Below, piece by piece: positions 17,048 through 25,695 of a DNA stretch of 45,044 bases. Below the pieces are notes generated by a model. That model worked only from the letters and a program-made list of their open reading frames with translations. It did no database searches and was not told the DNA's origin. This DNA comes from an uncultured Bacteroidales bacterium (GTDB taxonomy: Bacteria > Bacteroidota > Bacteroidia > Bacteroidales > UBA932): assembly GCA_947367315.1 (NCBI GenBank), contig CANBDX010000009.1:1-45044 (forward strand), read 5' to 3'. Within the stretch, counting starts at the first letter, position 1, and each line of letters opens with the position of its first letter. Position numbers and translations under genes: made by a program.

Positions 17048-17904
17048 TCGCCGGCTTTCTTGCGCTGTAATGTAATCACTTTGATGTCCTCAGGAAGGAA
17101 TCCGGGTCCCTGGTTTTTGGTCAGGCGGTGCTTCTTGAAGTAATACAGACGATGCGATCCGGAGTCGATGAGCATCTTGTAGCAGAATGCTCCAGGGCCC
17201 GGAGTGGTCGGAGCTACCACGTAGCTGACCAGGATTCCTTCCTGACCGTCTGTCATGAACGTGTCGGCATAATTCTCGTCTATCACCAGGATATCCTTGT
17301 CGAAATGCTTGTCCTTGAGCTCCTGTGTTATTTCATCGCTCAGGTCGTCCTTTGAGAAGACGATGCCCATATTCTCTGTCTTGAAGATGTCTATGTTGTA
17401 GAGTCCAAGTCCTCCGTATGCATTGGTGTCCTTTTCCATGGCATCAAGCGTAAAGTTCTGGATGATGTTGAGAAAGGCGCGAAGGAATACATGTTCCCTT
17501 CCGCACGGTTCCTCTGCTGCGGCGAACGGTAACGACACGATTTCAAGCATCTTGTTGATGCCCTTTTCTGCTGCTGCACCTCCTTTCACGAGGGTGAAGA
17601 ACTGCAGGCCGGCCTCCTTCTCGTTCTTGAATTTGCCTTTGGTGGTCAGGAGGAAATAGAATCTGTCGTCTGTCTTGAGGGCTCCGAACTCCTCGAGTGT
17701 GCAGAACTCATATGGGGAGATGTGCCATACGGCCGTAACTTCTTCCTTAAGTGAAGAGTCGAAGAAGTCGTTTCCTGTGAGGACGACTTTTGTCGTCTTT
17801 TGCGTGAAGTCGCTTATCTTCACGCTTTTGGTGTTGAGCTGAGCCTGTCCCCATGCGGCTACGCAAAGGAAGACCGTTATAAATGATATGATGATTCTCT
17901 TCAT
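17044..17904 (-). CDS. Secreted protein of unknown function
   Basis: I do not recognise the family. The chosen start (17904, MKRIIISFITVFLCVAAWGQ) gives 286 residues with a clear signal peptide; an in-frame ATG eight codons upstream would add charged residues in front of it. The mature part is mixed alpha/beta without repeats or membrane segments. It includes a Cys pair at modest spacing and ends basic (RKKAGE). It precedes and overlaps the M16 peptidase gene, so the two probably work in the same process, but nothing shows which. Confidence 0.8.
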   Translation of the reverse strand: MKRIIISFITVFLCVAAWGQAQLNTKSVKISDFTQKTTKVVLTGNDFFDSSLKEEVTAVWHISPYEFCTLEEFGALKTDDRFYFLLTTKGKFKNEKEAGLQFFTLVKGGAAAEKGINKMLEIVSLPFAAAEEPCGREHVFLRAFLNIIQNFTLDAMEKDTNAYGGLGLYNIDIFKTENMGIVFSKDDLSDEITQELKDKHFDKDILVIDENYADTFMTDGQEGILVSYVVAPTTPGPGAFCYKMLIDSGSHRLYYFKKHRLTKNQGPGFLPEDIKVITLQRKKAGE

Positions 17905-17925
17905 TGTCGAACGCGTTATTTGGCG

Positions 17926-17933
17926 CAAAGTTA
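17926..17933 (-). promoter_or_regulatory. -7 box of the secreted-protein/M16/methyltransferase operon
   Basis: Read on the minus strand, this is TAACTTTG, matching TAnnTTTG, 21 bases upstream of the chosen start at 17904. This position supports the shorter start over the one at 17928, which would lie upstream of the likely transcription start. Confidence 0.6.
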
Positions 17934-17945
17934 CAAAATAAATTG

Positions 17946-17953
17946 TATCTTTG
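17946..17953 (+). promoter_or_regulatory. -7 box of the dnaX operon
   Basis: TATCTTTG matches TAnnTTTG, 24 bases before the dnaX start. A TTTG at 17919-17922 could be its -33 box at a slightly long spacing of 23. It is back to back with the minus-strand -7 box at 17926-17933, only 12 bases away, so the two promoters probably compete. Confidence 0.6.
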
Positions 17954-17977
17954 TAGATTGACGCAAGAACTAAAAAT

Positions 17978-19753
17978 ATGTCTCAGTATATAGTATCAGC
18001 AAGAAAGTACAGGCCGGATTCTTTTGGAACCCTCATAGGCCAGGACAACATAGCGCAGACCCTCAAGAACTCCATTCTCAGGGGTCAGCTTGCGCATGCA
18101 TATCTCTTCTGCGGACCGCGAGGAGTGGGAAAGACCACCACGGCGCGCATCTTCGCGAAGATGATAAACTGTTCCAATCCGTCGGAGGATATGGAGCCTT
18201 GCGGACAGTGCGAGTCGTGCCTTTCATTTGCGGAAGGACGTTCCTACTGCATCCATGAGCTTGATGCCGCTTCCAACAACGGAGTGGATGACATCAAGGC
18301 GCTGATGGACCAGGTCCGCATACCTCCTCAGGTGGGAAAGTACAGCGTTTATATCATCGACGAGGTACATATGCTGTCCCAGGCGGCGTTCAACGCCTTC
18401 CTCAAGACCCTGGAGGAACCGCCTGCACACGCTATCTTCATTCTTGCGACCACAGAAAAGCATAAGATACTGCCTACTATCCTGTCGCGTTGCCAGACAT
18501 ATGACTTCAACAGGATCACGGTGGACAACATCGTCAGGAACCTCCGTATGGTTGCGTCCAATGAAGGGGTGACAATAGATGACGAGTCGCTTCATGTGAT
18601 AGCCCACAAGGCTGACGGAGCGATGCGAGACGCCCTTACCATCTTTGACCAGACGGTGGCATTCTGCGGCACCGATGTGAAATATCAGGATGTGCTGCGC
18701 AATCTCAATGTACTGGACTATGAGTACAGCTTCTCGCTGGTGGATTCGTTCCTGAAGGGGGATTATGCTTCCACCCTGCTTGTGTTTGACGAGGTGCTGG
18801 TCAAGGGATTCAATGCCCTGCATTTCGTGGCGGCGCTTTCCTCGCACCTGCGAGACCTTATCGTAAGCAAGAGCGGAGGACTTGAGGCTCTTCTGGAGCT
18901 CCCTGATTCGCTTAAGATGAAATATAAGGAACAGGCGGCACGTTGCCCGCTGCAGTTCCTTTACGATGCCCTTTCGGTGACCACCCAGTGTGAGTCCGGC
19001 TACAGGGCCAGCGTGAATCCGCGCCTGCATATAGAGTTTGCGCTTATGCGTCTGAGTTTCCTGTGTGCCAAGCCGGCAGACTCAGTAGCGGTCCCGGTAC
19101 ATACGCCGGTCCCTGCGTCTCAGCCTGCTCCGGCACCAAAGCCAGAGCCGGTACAGCCAGCTGCAACAACCTCTCAGCCAGTTTCGGCACAACCCGTCGC
19201 ATCTGTTCCAGCCCATCAGAAGCCTGCTCCAGAGCAGCCTGCAGAGGAAACCCCTGCAGCTGATGCCCAGCCTCGCGAACGCCGTACACGTGCTTCACGC
19301 GGAACGGCATCCCTGTCGATGAAGTCCATGATGGAGGAAAAACCGCAGGAGACTGTCCAGGCAGTGAAGGAGGCGCCGGCCCCATCCGAGAAGTTCCTGC
19401 AGGACAAGTGGCCTGAGCTATCAAAACAGTTTGCGGACAAGCCTCGTCTGGCCAGCATGCTTTCCAGCTCTACACTCAAGATTACCGGTGACGACGAATT
19501 CAGGATAGTGGTGTTCCGTGTCGTGAACGAGGCTCAGAAGGAGTGGGTCGAGTCGAAGCTTCTGCACGAACTTGAAGGACGTTTCAGAGTGCTCGTGGGC
19601 TCTATGAAGGTATATCTCCGTGTGGAGGTGATTCCGGATGATGCCCCGCATCAGAAGGTGGTTTACATGCCAAGCGACCAGGCAAAGGAACTTATGGCTG
19701 AAAACCCTGAGGTAAAGGGACTTGTAAAGGATTTAGGATTGGATATCAAGTAA
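17978..19753 (+). CDS. dnaX: DNA polymerase III subunits gamma/tau
   Basis: 591 residues; clamp-loader ATPase of the replicative polymerase. Walker A GPRGVGKT is at 46-53. The zinc-binding Cys set is Cys65, Cys75, Cys78 and Cys81 (CxxCxxC). Walker B YIIDEVHML and the SRC sensor (LSRCQTYDF) are intact. Residues about 370-470 are a Pro/Ala/Gln-rich linker, then a C-terminal domain typical of Bacteroidota DnaX. I see no obvious slippery A-run that would give a short gamma form. lptB starts eight bases after its stop. Confidence 0.97.
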   Translation: MSQYIVSARKYRPDSFGTLIGQDNIAQTLKNSILRGQLAHAYLFCGPRGVGKTTTARIFAKMINCSNPSEDMEPCGQCESCLSFAEGRSYCIHELDAASNNGVDDIKALMDQVRIPPQVGKYSVYIIDEVHMLSQAAFNAFLKTLEEPPAHAIFILATTEKHKILPTILSRCQTYDFNRITVDNIVRNLRMVASNEGVTIDDESLHVIAHKADGAMRDALTIFDQTVAFCGTDVKYQDVLRNLNVLDYEYSFSLVDSFLKGDYASTLLVFDEVLVKGFNALHFVAALSSHLRDLIVSKSGGLEALLELPDSLKMKYKEQAARCPLQFLYDALSVTTQCESGYRASVNPRLHIEFALMRLSFLCAKPADSVAVPVHTPVPASQPAPAPKPEPVQPAATTSQPVSAQPVASVPAHQKPAPEQPAEETPAADAQPRERRTRASRGTASLSMKSMMEEKPQETVQAVKEAPAPSEKFLQDKWPELSKQFADKPRLASMLSSSTLKITGDDEFRIVVFRVVNEAQKEWVESKLLHELEGRFRVLVGSMKVYLRVEVIPDDAPHQKVVYMPSDQAKELMAENPEVKGLVKDLGLDIK

Positions 19754-19761
19754 GGAAACAT

Positions 19762-20679
19762 ATGAAACTTCGTTGCGAAAACCTTGTTAAGAAATATGGC
19801 CCGAGAACTGTTGTGAAGGGTGTGTCCATGGAAGTGAACCAGGGCGAGATCGTGGGATTCCTCGGACCTAACGGTGCGGGAAAGACCACAAGCTTCTATA
19901 TGATCACTGGCCTTATTGTTCCGAATGACGGCAAGATATTCCTCGATGATGAGGAGATCACAGGCCTTCCGATGTTCAAGAGGGCGCAGAAAGGCGTCGG
20001 CTATCTTGCGCAGGAGGCTTCCGTGTTCCGTCATATGACCGTGGAGGACAACATCATGTCTGTGATGGAGATGTCCAAGCAGTTCACCAAGGAGGAGAGG
20101 AAGCAGCGTCTTGAAGACCTTCTCGATGAGTTCAATCTCCACAAGGTACGCAAGAGCAAGGGCATCCAGCTCTCGGGAGGAGAGCGCCGCCGTTGTGAGA
20201 TCGCGCGTGCCCTGGCAATCGACCCGAAGTTCATTCTTCTGGACGAGCCTTTCGCCGGAGTGGACCCTATCGCAGTGGAGGATATCCAGTACATCATTGC
20301 AAAACTCAAGTACAAGAATATCGGCGTGATCATCACCGACCATAATGTGGGTGAGACCCTCGCCATCATCGACCGTGCATACCTGCTTTACGAAGGCTCC
20401 ATCCTTCAGAGCGGTACTCCTGAGGCTCTTGCCGCCGATGATGAGGTCCGCACCAAATATCTCGGCTCGACCTTCGTCCTGAAGCGTTCTGCGGCTTTCC
20501 TCCGTGCCGAACAGGGCGGCCCTCAGCGCATCAACACCCAGGCGGAGCACGACGCCGCTTCCCAGCGTGACGATGCCGCCCAGACAACTGCAGCTTCCCA
20601 GAATGGCGAAGCCACCCAGCCCGCATCCAGGACTCCGGAGTCTGATTCAGAAGCATCAGCGGATGAAGGAAAAGAATAA
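19762..20679 (+). CDS. lptB: LPS export ABC transporter ATPase LptB, with C-terminal tail
   Basis: 305 residues. LptB powers extraction of lipopolysaccharide from the inner membrane with LptF/G. Walker A GPNGAGKT (35-42), signature LSGGE (about 137), Walker B FILLDEP (about 157) and the switch His in ITDHNVGET are present. The core ends near residue 242, the usual LptB length. The remaining ~60 residues are a low-complexity Ala/Gln/Glu/Ser tail of no known role. The tail's last 17 coding bases overlap the start of the DNA methyltransferase gene. Confidence 0.95.
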   Translation: MKLRCENLVKKYGPRTVVKGVSMEVNQGEIVGFLGPNGAGKTTSFYMITGLIVPNDGKIFLDDEEITGLPMFKRAQKGVGYLAQEASVFRHMTVEDNIMSVMEMSKQFTKEERKQRLEDLLDEFNLHKVRKSKGIQLSGGERRRCEIARALAIDPKFILLDEPFAGVDPIAVEDIQYIIAKLKYKNIGVIITDHNVGETLAIIDRAYLLYEGSILQSGTPEALAADDEVRTKYLGSTFVLKRSAAFLRAEQGGPQRINTQAEHDAASQRDDAAQTTAASQNGEATQPASRTPESDSEASADEGKE

Positions 20680-22201
20680 ATACGGCCAATATTTTACTGT
20701 TGATCCTATTGCCAGGTTCATGGTGAGTATTATTCGTCACGAGAAAGCAGCCAGAGTGTTGGAACCTTCTTGTGGCAAAGGTGTTTTTTTGACTGCATTG
20801 AAGGAAGCCGGCTTCGGCAATGTGGAAGCATATGAGATAGATAGGACACTCGATAATCCGTATCCTAATGTCAGATATGAAAGTTTCGTTACCAGTCCTA
20901 TGGATGAATATGATGTGGTGATAGGTAATCCTCCCTATATCAGGTGGAAGAATCTGGAGACTGAGTTGAAGGAAGAACTTGCCGGTTCGCCGTTGTGGAA
21001 CAGATATTTCAACAGTCTCTGTGATTATCTTTTCATATTTATCTTGAAAGGCATAGAGCAGCTCTCTGTAGAAGGTGAACTGATATTCATCTGCACGGAG
21101 TATTGGATGAATACCACTAATTCCGCGGCTTTGAGAGATTATATGATGGACAATGGCTACATATCTGAAATATATCATTTCAAGGAAGCTCCTCTGTTTG
21201 AAGGAGTATGTGCCTCGTTCATCATCTTCCGTTTTGTGAAGTCTCAGGAAAGAAGGGGCACAATCTCATTGTTAAAATATAGAGGTAAGGGTAAGCCTGA
21301 TTATCTTGACCTCGTTGGTGGGACCTGTTTTGAGCGTGTGGTGATACCTCAGTTTGAAAAGGGCAGGAGATGGCTTTTGGCGACTGGTGATCAGCAGCGT
21401 CTGCTGGATGGGTTTGAAGAATCGTGCCGTTTGGAACAGGGTGATCAGTTTGCAACACCCAGACTTTATAGAATCGGGGATGTCTGCGATATAGGTAATG
21501 GTATGGTGTCCGGCCTAGACAAGGCCTTTCGGGTACCTGATGTAGATATCCTTACACCTAAGGAACGTGAATCTGTCATCAAGGTGCTTAAAGCTAAGGA
21601 TCTTGGACAATATTATCATAAGTCTGAGAGCCGTTATTTCTTTGCATCCTGCAGGATGGATGAAGATGAGTTTGAGAAGGAGTGTCCTGTTATATGTGAG
21701 AGTATGGCGCCATACAGGTCTGAGTTGGATAAACGGTATGATTATGGGAAGGATATACCGTATTGGGAGTTTGTGTTTCCTCGCAATCAGGCGCTTTTTG
21801 AAAGGCGTGAAGCAAGAATTTTTGTCCCATGCAAGGAGAGGGTGTCGAATAAGAATCATTTCCGTTTCGTTCTTGCTGATGAGGATTATTTTCCTTTGCA
21901 GGATGTTACAGGTATTCTTAAGAAACGATCATGCCGTGAGAGTATAGAATATCTGGTAGCTTATCTGAATGATAGGAGAGTTTTTGAATGGTTGGGATTC
22001 AATGGTATAGTAAAGGGATATATTGTTGAATTCTCCGAAGCTCCGATAGCAAGCATCCCTTACAGGAAAATAAATTGGGACAACGAGAGTGAAGTAAGAA
22101 TCCATGAAGTGATCACTGAATCTGTGCGTAGTTACATCGAGACTCAGGATCCGATGTATGTAGATATTATTGAAGAACAATTTAATCGTCTGTTTTCATG
22201 A
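20663..22201 (+). CDS. Adenine-N6 DNA methyltransferase, probable M.HincII-like
   Basis: The start at 20663 (MKEKNKYGQYFT) gives 512 residues. The frame is open further upstream, but only as the shadow of the lptB tail. The FxGQYFT and LEPSCGKG SAM-binding motifs (about 8-40) and catalytic NPPY (89-92) mark a gamma-class N6-adenine methylase with a C-terminal target-recognition part. The next gene encodes a HincII-like nuclease, which predicts methylation of GTYRAC; that specificity is inferred from the partner. The gene is more AT-rich than dnaX and lptB, suggesting acquisition by transfer. It overlaps lptB by 17 bases and the nuclease start by 4. Confidence 0.9.
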   Translation: MKEKNKYGQYFTVDPIARFMVSIIRHEKAARVLEPSCGKGVFLTALKEAGFGNVEAYEIDRTLDNPYPNVRYESFVTSPMDEYDVVIGNPPYIRWKNLETELKEELAGSPLWNRYFNSLCDYLFIFILKGIEQLSVEGELIFICTEYWMNTTNSAALRDYMMDNGYISEIYHFKEAPLFEGVCASFIIFRFVKSQERRGTISLLKYRGKGKPDYLDLVGGTCFERVVIPQFEKGRRWLLATGDQQRLLDGFEESCRLEQGDQFATPRLYRIGDVCDIGNGMVSGLDKAFRVPDVDILTPKERESVIKVLKAKDLGQYYHKSESRYFFASCRMDEDEFEKECPVICESMAPYRSELDKRYDYGKDIPYWEFVFPRNQALFERREARIFVPCKERVSNKNHFRFVLADEDYFPLQDVTGILKKRSCRESIEYLVAYLNDRRVFEWLGFNGIVKGYIVEFSEAPIASIPYRKINWDNESEVRIHEVITESVRSYIETQDPMYVDIIEEQFNRLFS

Positions 22202-22976
22202 AAAACTCAGAGTATGATGCCTTGGTAAGCTACCTTAAGGGTAAGAAAGTGGATCGTCCAAACAAGTCTGCAAAGGGAACACTATCCGGTCATGCTGCTG
22301 GAGAACCTTTTGAGAAACTGGCCTATTCAATATTGAAACGGCTTTATCCTTCAAATATCTATAAGCAATTCGAATATCTGAACGATCTCTATCTGAAGAA
22401 TCCGAAAGTGATATCTGTGGATGATAGACGTGCATTGATTGAGTCTCCAGTTGCATTGTTTCTTCTGACAAGAGGTGATAAGGCTACAAGAAACTGGAAT
22501 CCTCAGCATGTATTTGAAGAGAAACAGGATGATACTGCCGATATATTTTGGCATAAGAACGGTAAGTTCTCAATAATAGACATTAAAACGAGAAACGTAT
22601 CAAAGGAAGCACAGGCGCCCAATATCAATCGGCATATAAACTTGCTCAGATGTGCGCATTGATGATGGATAACGATGACTATAAGACTGTGGGTATAAAA
22701 TATGTGGAAGTAGATTGGGTTGCGAATGGTGATGAACTGGAATGTGTAGATGCTCATTGGAAAGATCTCTTCAGGAGCAAACCGTCCGACCTTTATATAA
22801 ATTGGGCGGCGGCGATGCAGATTCAGTTTCATGTTTCCGGACTGGATCAGTCTTTTACCGGAGATGTGAAGTCTTGGGCGAAGGAATATTTGAAGGCCTT
22901 TGTTGCAAGCGCTGAAAAGCGATGTGAATATATGCGCGAAAAATACGTAATTCCTTTTCAGAAATATGTAGAGTAG
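22198..22976 (+). pseudogene. HincII-like type II restriction endonuclease, frameshifted
   Basis: Two adjacent frames together resemble HincII end to end as I recall it (about 257 residues, cuts GTYRAC). The first frame (22198-22662) carries GTLSGHAAGEPFEK, FEYLNDLYLKNP and DTADI...IIDIKTRN with the catalytic Asp, Asp and Lys, then AQAPNI. It then runs into an unrelated 10-residue end. The second frame (from about 22629) continues with SAYKLAQMCA, VDWVANGDEL, LYINWAAAMQIQFHV and a C-terminus PFQKYVE. Restoring one base within 22621-22629 would join them. There is no slippery site. It is thus a pseudogene or a sequencing error; the methylase looks intact. Confidence 0.85.
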
Positions 22977-23077
22977 TATCTGAAGCTTATCGGTTTATGA
23001 TGATTGCCATCTTAATCACTATTACGGCGACGTCGAAGACCAATAAGACAACTTTGACCATATCTGGGATTATACAG

Positions 23078-23113
23078 CAAGCCCGACGGATTCCATTCGG
23101 AACGTCGGGCTTG
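23078..23113. terminator. 11-bp hairpin between the nuclease gene and efp
   Basis: CAAGCCCGACG (23078-23088) and CGTCGGGCTTG (23103-23113) are perfect complements around a 14-base loop. It lies 23 bases beyond the efp stop (minus strand) and 100 beyond the nuclease stop. T-tracts are weak on both sides, so it may terminate in either direction. The rest of 22977-23135 holds nothing I recognise. Confidence 0.55.
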
Positions 23114-23135
23114 TAGTTGATATGCGTCAGCGGAA

Positions 23136-23702
23136 TTACTTCACGCGCTCGCCGTATGAACGGTCTGTTGTGTTCACGCGGATCTTCTCTCCGATGTTGA
23201 TGAAGAGCGGAGCCATGATGATTGCTCCAGTCTCAAGAGTGATCTCCTTCTGAGCATTGGTTGAAGCTGTGTCGCCCTTTACTGCAGGCTCTGTGTAGGT
23301 AACCTCAAGCTCTACATATGTAGGAAGCTCGCAAGTGAGGCAGCGCTCCTCGTCAGCGAGGAACATCATCTCAACGTGCTGGCCTTCCTTCATGAGGTCT
23401 GCGTTATCCACGAGAGCAGTGTCGAGGTGGATCTGCTCGTATGTCTCCTCGTGCATGAAGTTGAATCCGTCCTCATCCTTGTAAAGGAACTGGTAAGGTC
23501 TTCTCTCCACGTTGATAGTCTCGATCTTTGCACCTGCTGTGAAAGTGTTCTCGAGGATACGTCCGTTCTCGAGGTTTCTGAGTTTGCTCTTTACGAAAGC
23601 CGGACCCTTTCCTGGCTTCACGTGCTGGAACCATACGATCTGGCATGGCTTGCCGTTGAAGTTGAGATAAAGGCCGTTCTTGAAATCAGCTGTTGTTGCC
23701 AT
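23136..23702 (-). CDS. efp: Translation elongation factor P
   Basis: 188 residues, the family's usual length. EF-P binds the ribosome between the P and E sites and relieves stalling at proline runs. The three beta-barrel domains are visible: an N-terminal KOW-like part, the OB domain (VELEVTYTEPAVKGDTAS, the EF-P signature) and the C-terminal domain ending RVNTTDRSYGERVK. The loop that carries the modified residue reads KPGKGPAF, with Lys32 at the tip. No modifying-enzyme gene is nearby. Confidence 0.97.
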   Translation of the reverse strand: MATTADFKNGLYLNFNGKPCQIVWFQHVKPGKGPAFVKSKLRNLENGRILENTFTAGAKIETINVERRPYQFLYKDEDGFNFMHEETYEQIHLDTALVDNADLMKEGQHVEMMFLADEERCLTCELPTYVELEVTYTEPAVKGDTASTNAQKEITLETGAIIMAPLFINIGEKIRVNTTDRSYGERVK

Positions 23703-23776
23703 AAATATAAGTGTTTAATAATAAATTCATCTGATGTTCCGCAGGCATTCTGACTGCCCTTCCGGAAAATCGGCTG

Positions 23777-23808
23777 CAAAATTATAAAAATGTATTCTTA
23801 CTGCCAAA
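23777..23808 (-). promoter_or_regulatory. Promoter of efp
   Basis: On the minus strand there is TTTG (23808-23805), a 20-base spacer, then TAATTTTG (23784-23777). Both boxes match the Bacteroidota consensus exactly. The leader to the ATG at 23702 is about 70 bases. Confidence 0.8.
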
Positions 23809-23836
23809 TTTTAGAAGCTCTTTGATAAACAGCCTC

Positions 23837-24835
23837 TTACTGATTGTCAGTATCCTCTCCGGCTGCGAACTTTTCCTCCCATTCCGGAACATATTTGTTG
23901 AGATCAAGCACACGCTTGGCCACTTCTTCCAGCAGCCATTTAGGGGTTGAGGTGGCTCCGCATATGCCCACTCTGTCGTCGGCTCTGAACCATTCGCGTT
24001 TGATCTCCGAAGCGGAATCGATGTGATAGGTCCTGATGTTTAATGATTTACAGAGGTCGCAGAGCACCTTGCCGTTTGAACTTGCCTTTCCCGAAACGAA
24101 GATTATGATGTCGTGTTCAAGTGCAAACTTCGATAGCTTCTCGTGGCGTGTCGCCACCTGCGAGCATATGGTGTTGTGTACGATAAGCATGCCCCTGCCT
24201 TTGAATCTTTCCACAGAAAGTTCATTGGCTTTTGCCATTTCTTCCTCCAGCCTGCTGCAAAGCATGGCATACTCGGCCGGACTCTTTGTCGTCTGACTGA
24301 ATACCTCGGTAGGTACGTCCAGCCTGATGGTGCCGTCTTCTATGAAATCTTCCATCATGATGACGTTTTCAACAACAATGGCAGTTCCCTCAGTCTGGCC
24401 TATGAGGCCGAGCACTTCCGCATGACCGATCTTTCCGAATATGATTATCTGGCCGGAACCGCTCTCCCGGTGCTTTTCATATGCCTTGCGGATGCTTTTC
24501 TGAAGCTGAAGCACCACAGGACATGTGCAGTCTATGACTGTGAATCCGAGCTTTTCTGCTGTTGCATATGTTGCCGGCGGCTCGCCGTGTGCACGTATCA
24601 GAAGCGCTTCGCCCTGGGCATCAACCATTTCGTCAAGATCTTCCTTGTCAATAGTCACCAGACCTTTGTCCACAAGTCTGGTAAGCTCTGCGTCGTTGTG
24701 CACGATAGCTCCCAGGGAGTAAAGTCTTCTGCCTTCTTTGTCAGTGCGGTTGCCAAGGAATTCTTCAGCTTTGCCGATGGCTCTTATGACGCCTGCGCAG
24801 AATCCTGAGTTATTGTCTATATCTACTTTAAGCAT
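23837..24835 (-). CDS. ispH: 4-hydroxy-3-methylbut-2-enyl diphosphate reductase IspH
   Basis: 332 residues. IspH is the last enzyme of the MEP isoprenoid pathway, converting HMBPP to IPP and DMAPP using a [4Fe-4S] cluster. The three cluster cysteines are visible: Cys13 (SGFCAGV), Cys105 (DCTCPVV) and Cys224 (NTICSQVATR). SLGAIVHNDAEL holds a conserved substrate His. It ends with a short acidic tail (AAGEDTDNQ). It lies 10 bases downstream of cmk, forming a two-gene operon. Confidence 0.97.
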   Translation of the reverse strand: MLKVDIDNNSGFCAGVIRAIGKAEEFLGNRTDKEGRRLYSLGAIVHNDAELTRLVDKGLVTIDKEDLDEMVDAQGEALLIRAHGEPPATYATAEKLGFTVIDCTCPVVLQLQKSIRKAYEKHRESGSGQIIIFGKIGHAEVLGLIGQTEGTAIVVENVIMMEDFIEDGTIRLDVPTEVFSQTTKSPAEYAMLCSRLEEEMAKANELSVERFKGRGMLIVHNTICSQVATRHEKLSKFALEHDIIIFVSGKASSNGKVLCDLCKSLNIRTYHIDSASEIKREWFRADDRVGICGATSTPKWLLEEVAKRVLDLNKYVPEWEEKFAAGEDTDNQ

Positions 24836-24845
24836 AGAAATGTCA

Positions 24846-25526
24846 TTAGCATCCGAAGCGCTCGGAAATTATACCTTTGATCCACTCCATCTGGTCACCC
24901 ATGCTCATATGTGAGTTGTCGAGTACAACTGCATCAGGAGCCTGTGTCAATGGGGATGTCTCGCGATGGGAGTCTATGTAGTCACGTTCCTGGAGATTCT
25001 TCAGCACATCCTGAAGATCTGCCTCCATGCCTTTGGCCTGCATCTCGTCTGCGCGTCTCTGTGCCCTGATGAGAGGATCTGCAGTCATGAAGATCTTTAG
25101 TTCGGCATCGGGGAATACGGTCGTTCCGATGTCGCGTCCGTCCATGACGATCCTCTTCTTCTGTCCGAATTCACGAAGCTTCTTGTCTACATAGTTTCGG
25201 ACTTCCGGAACCGTTGCTATAGGGCTGACCTTTCCGGCTACGGCAAGAGAACGGATCTCGTTCTCAATACAGCGGTCTCCTATGCATGTGCCTTCGGTGC
25301 TGAAGCGAAGGTCGAGATTTTCAAGACCTTTTTCAAGCTCTGGCACGTTGATTGTATCGTCGTCGGCGATCAGACCGTTTTCAATGGCGAAAAGCGTGAC
25401 TCCGCGGTATAGGGCTCCGGAGTCAAGATACAGGAAGGAAAACTCTTTTGCTATGATTTTTGCAAAGGAGCTTTTGCCTGTAGATGAGTAGCCGTCGATG
25501 GCTATGATTATATCAGGTAGGTGCAT
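24846..25526 (-). CDS. cmk: Cytidylate kinase
   Basis: 226 residues; phosphorylates CMP and dCMP. The P-loop is at about 12-19 (GYSSTGKS), with Ser in place of the more usual Gly (GPSGSGKS). The family motifs DSGALYR, VMDGRDIGTTVFPDAELKIFMTA and RDYIDSHRETSPL (substrate binding) are all present. It is the first gene of the cmk-ispH operon. Confidence 0.96.
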   Translation of the reverse strand: MHLPDIIIAIDGYSSTGKSSFAKIIAKEFSFLYLDSGALYRGVTLFAIENGLIADDDTINVPELEKGLENLDLRFSTEGTCIGDRCIENEIRSLAVAGKVSPIATVPEVRNYVDKKLREFGQKKRIVMDGRDIGTTVFPDAELKIFMTADPLIRAQRRADEMQAKGMEADLQDVLKNLQERDYIDSHRETSPLTQAPDAVVLDNSHMSMGDQMEWIKGIISERFGC

Positions 25527-25553
25527 CAGTACACGTGCTTACTTAAAAACAGA

Positions 25554-25585
25554 CAAAATTATAAAATATTGCTCAAACTCCCAAA
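25554..25585 (-). promoter_or_regulatory. Promoter of the cmk-ispH operon
   Basis: On the minus strand there is TTTG (25585-25582), a 20-base spacer, then TAATTTTG (25561-25554). This exactly matches the consensus, 28 bases before the cmk start. Confidence 0.8.
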
Positions 25586-25695
25586 AATGTCGATATTTGT
25601 AGTTGATGTGAATGGTTATCCGCTATCAGTGAAGTATTACGATACGTCATTGCGGATAATTACAGACATTGACCAAATGTTATAAAGGTAGAAAT

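Noticed and set aside
20504..20662. 53-codon N-terminal extension of the DNA methyltransferase
   Set aside because: It is the +1 shadow of the low-complexity LptB tail, rich in Pro/Arg/Ser. The conserved methylase start is at 20663.
23641..23656. TGGCA...TTGC resembling a sigma-54 promoter
   Set aside because: It lies inside efp coding sequence and the GG-to-GC spacing is two bases too short.
574..23777. Shared 14-base word CCGGAAAATCGGCT at about 574 and 23763
   Set aside because: A match this short is expected by chance a few times in a 45-kb window, and the flanks do not match.
25651..25660. TCATTGCGG near 25648, resembling the dispersed repeat head
   Set aside because: Only nine bases match and the CGAAG core is absent.
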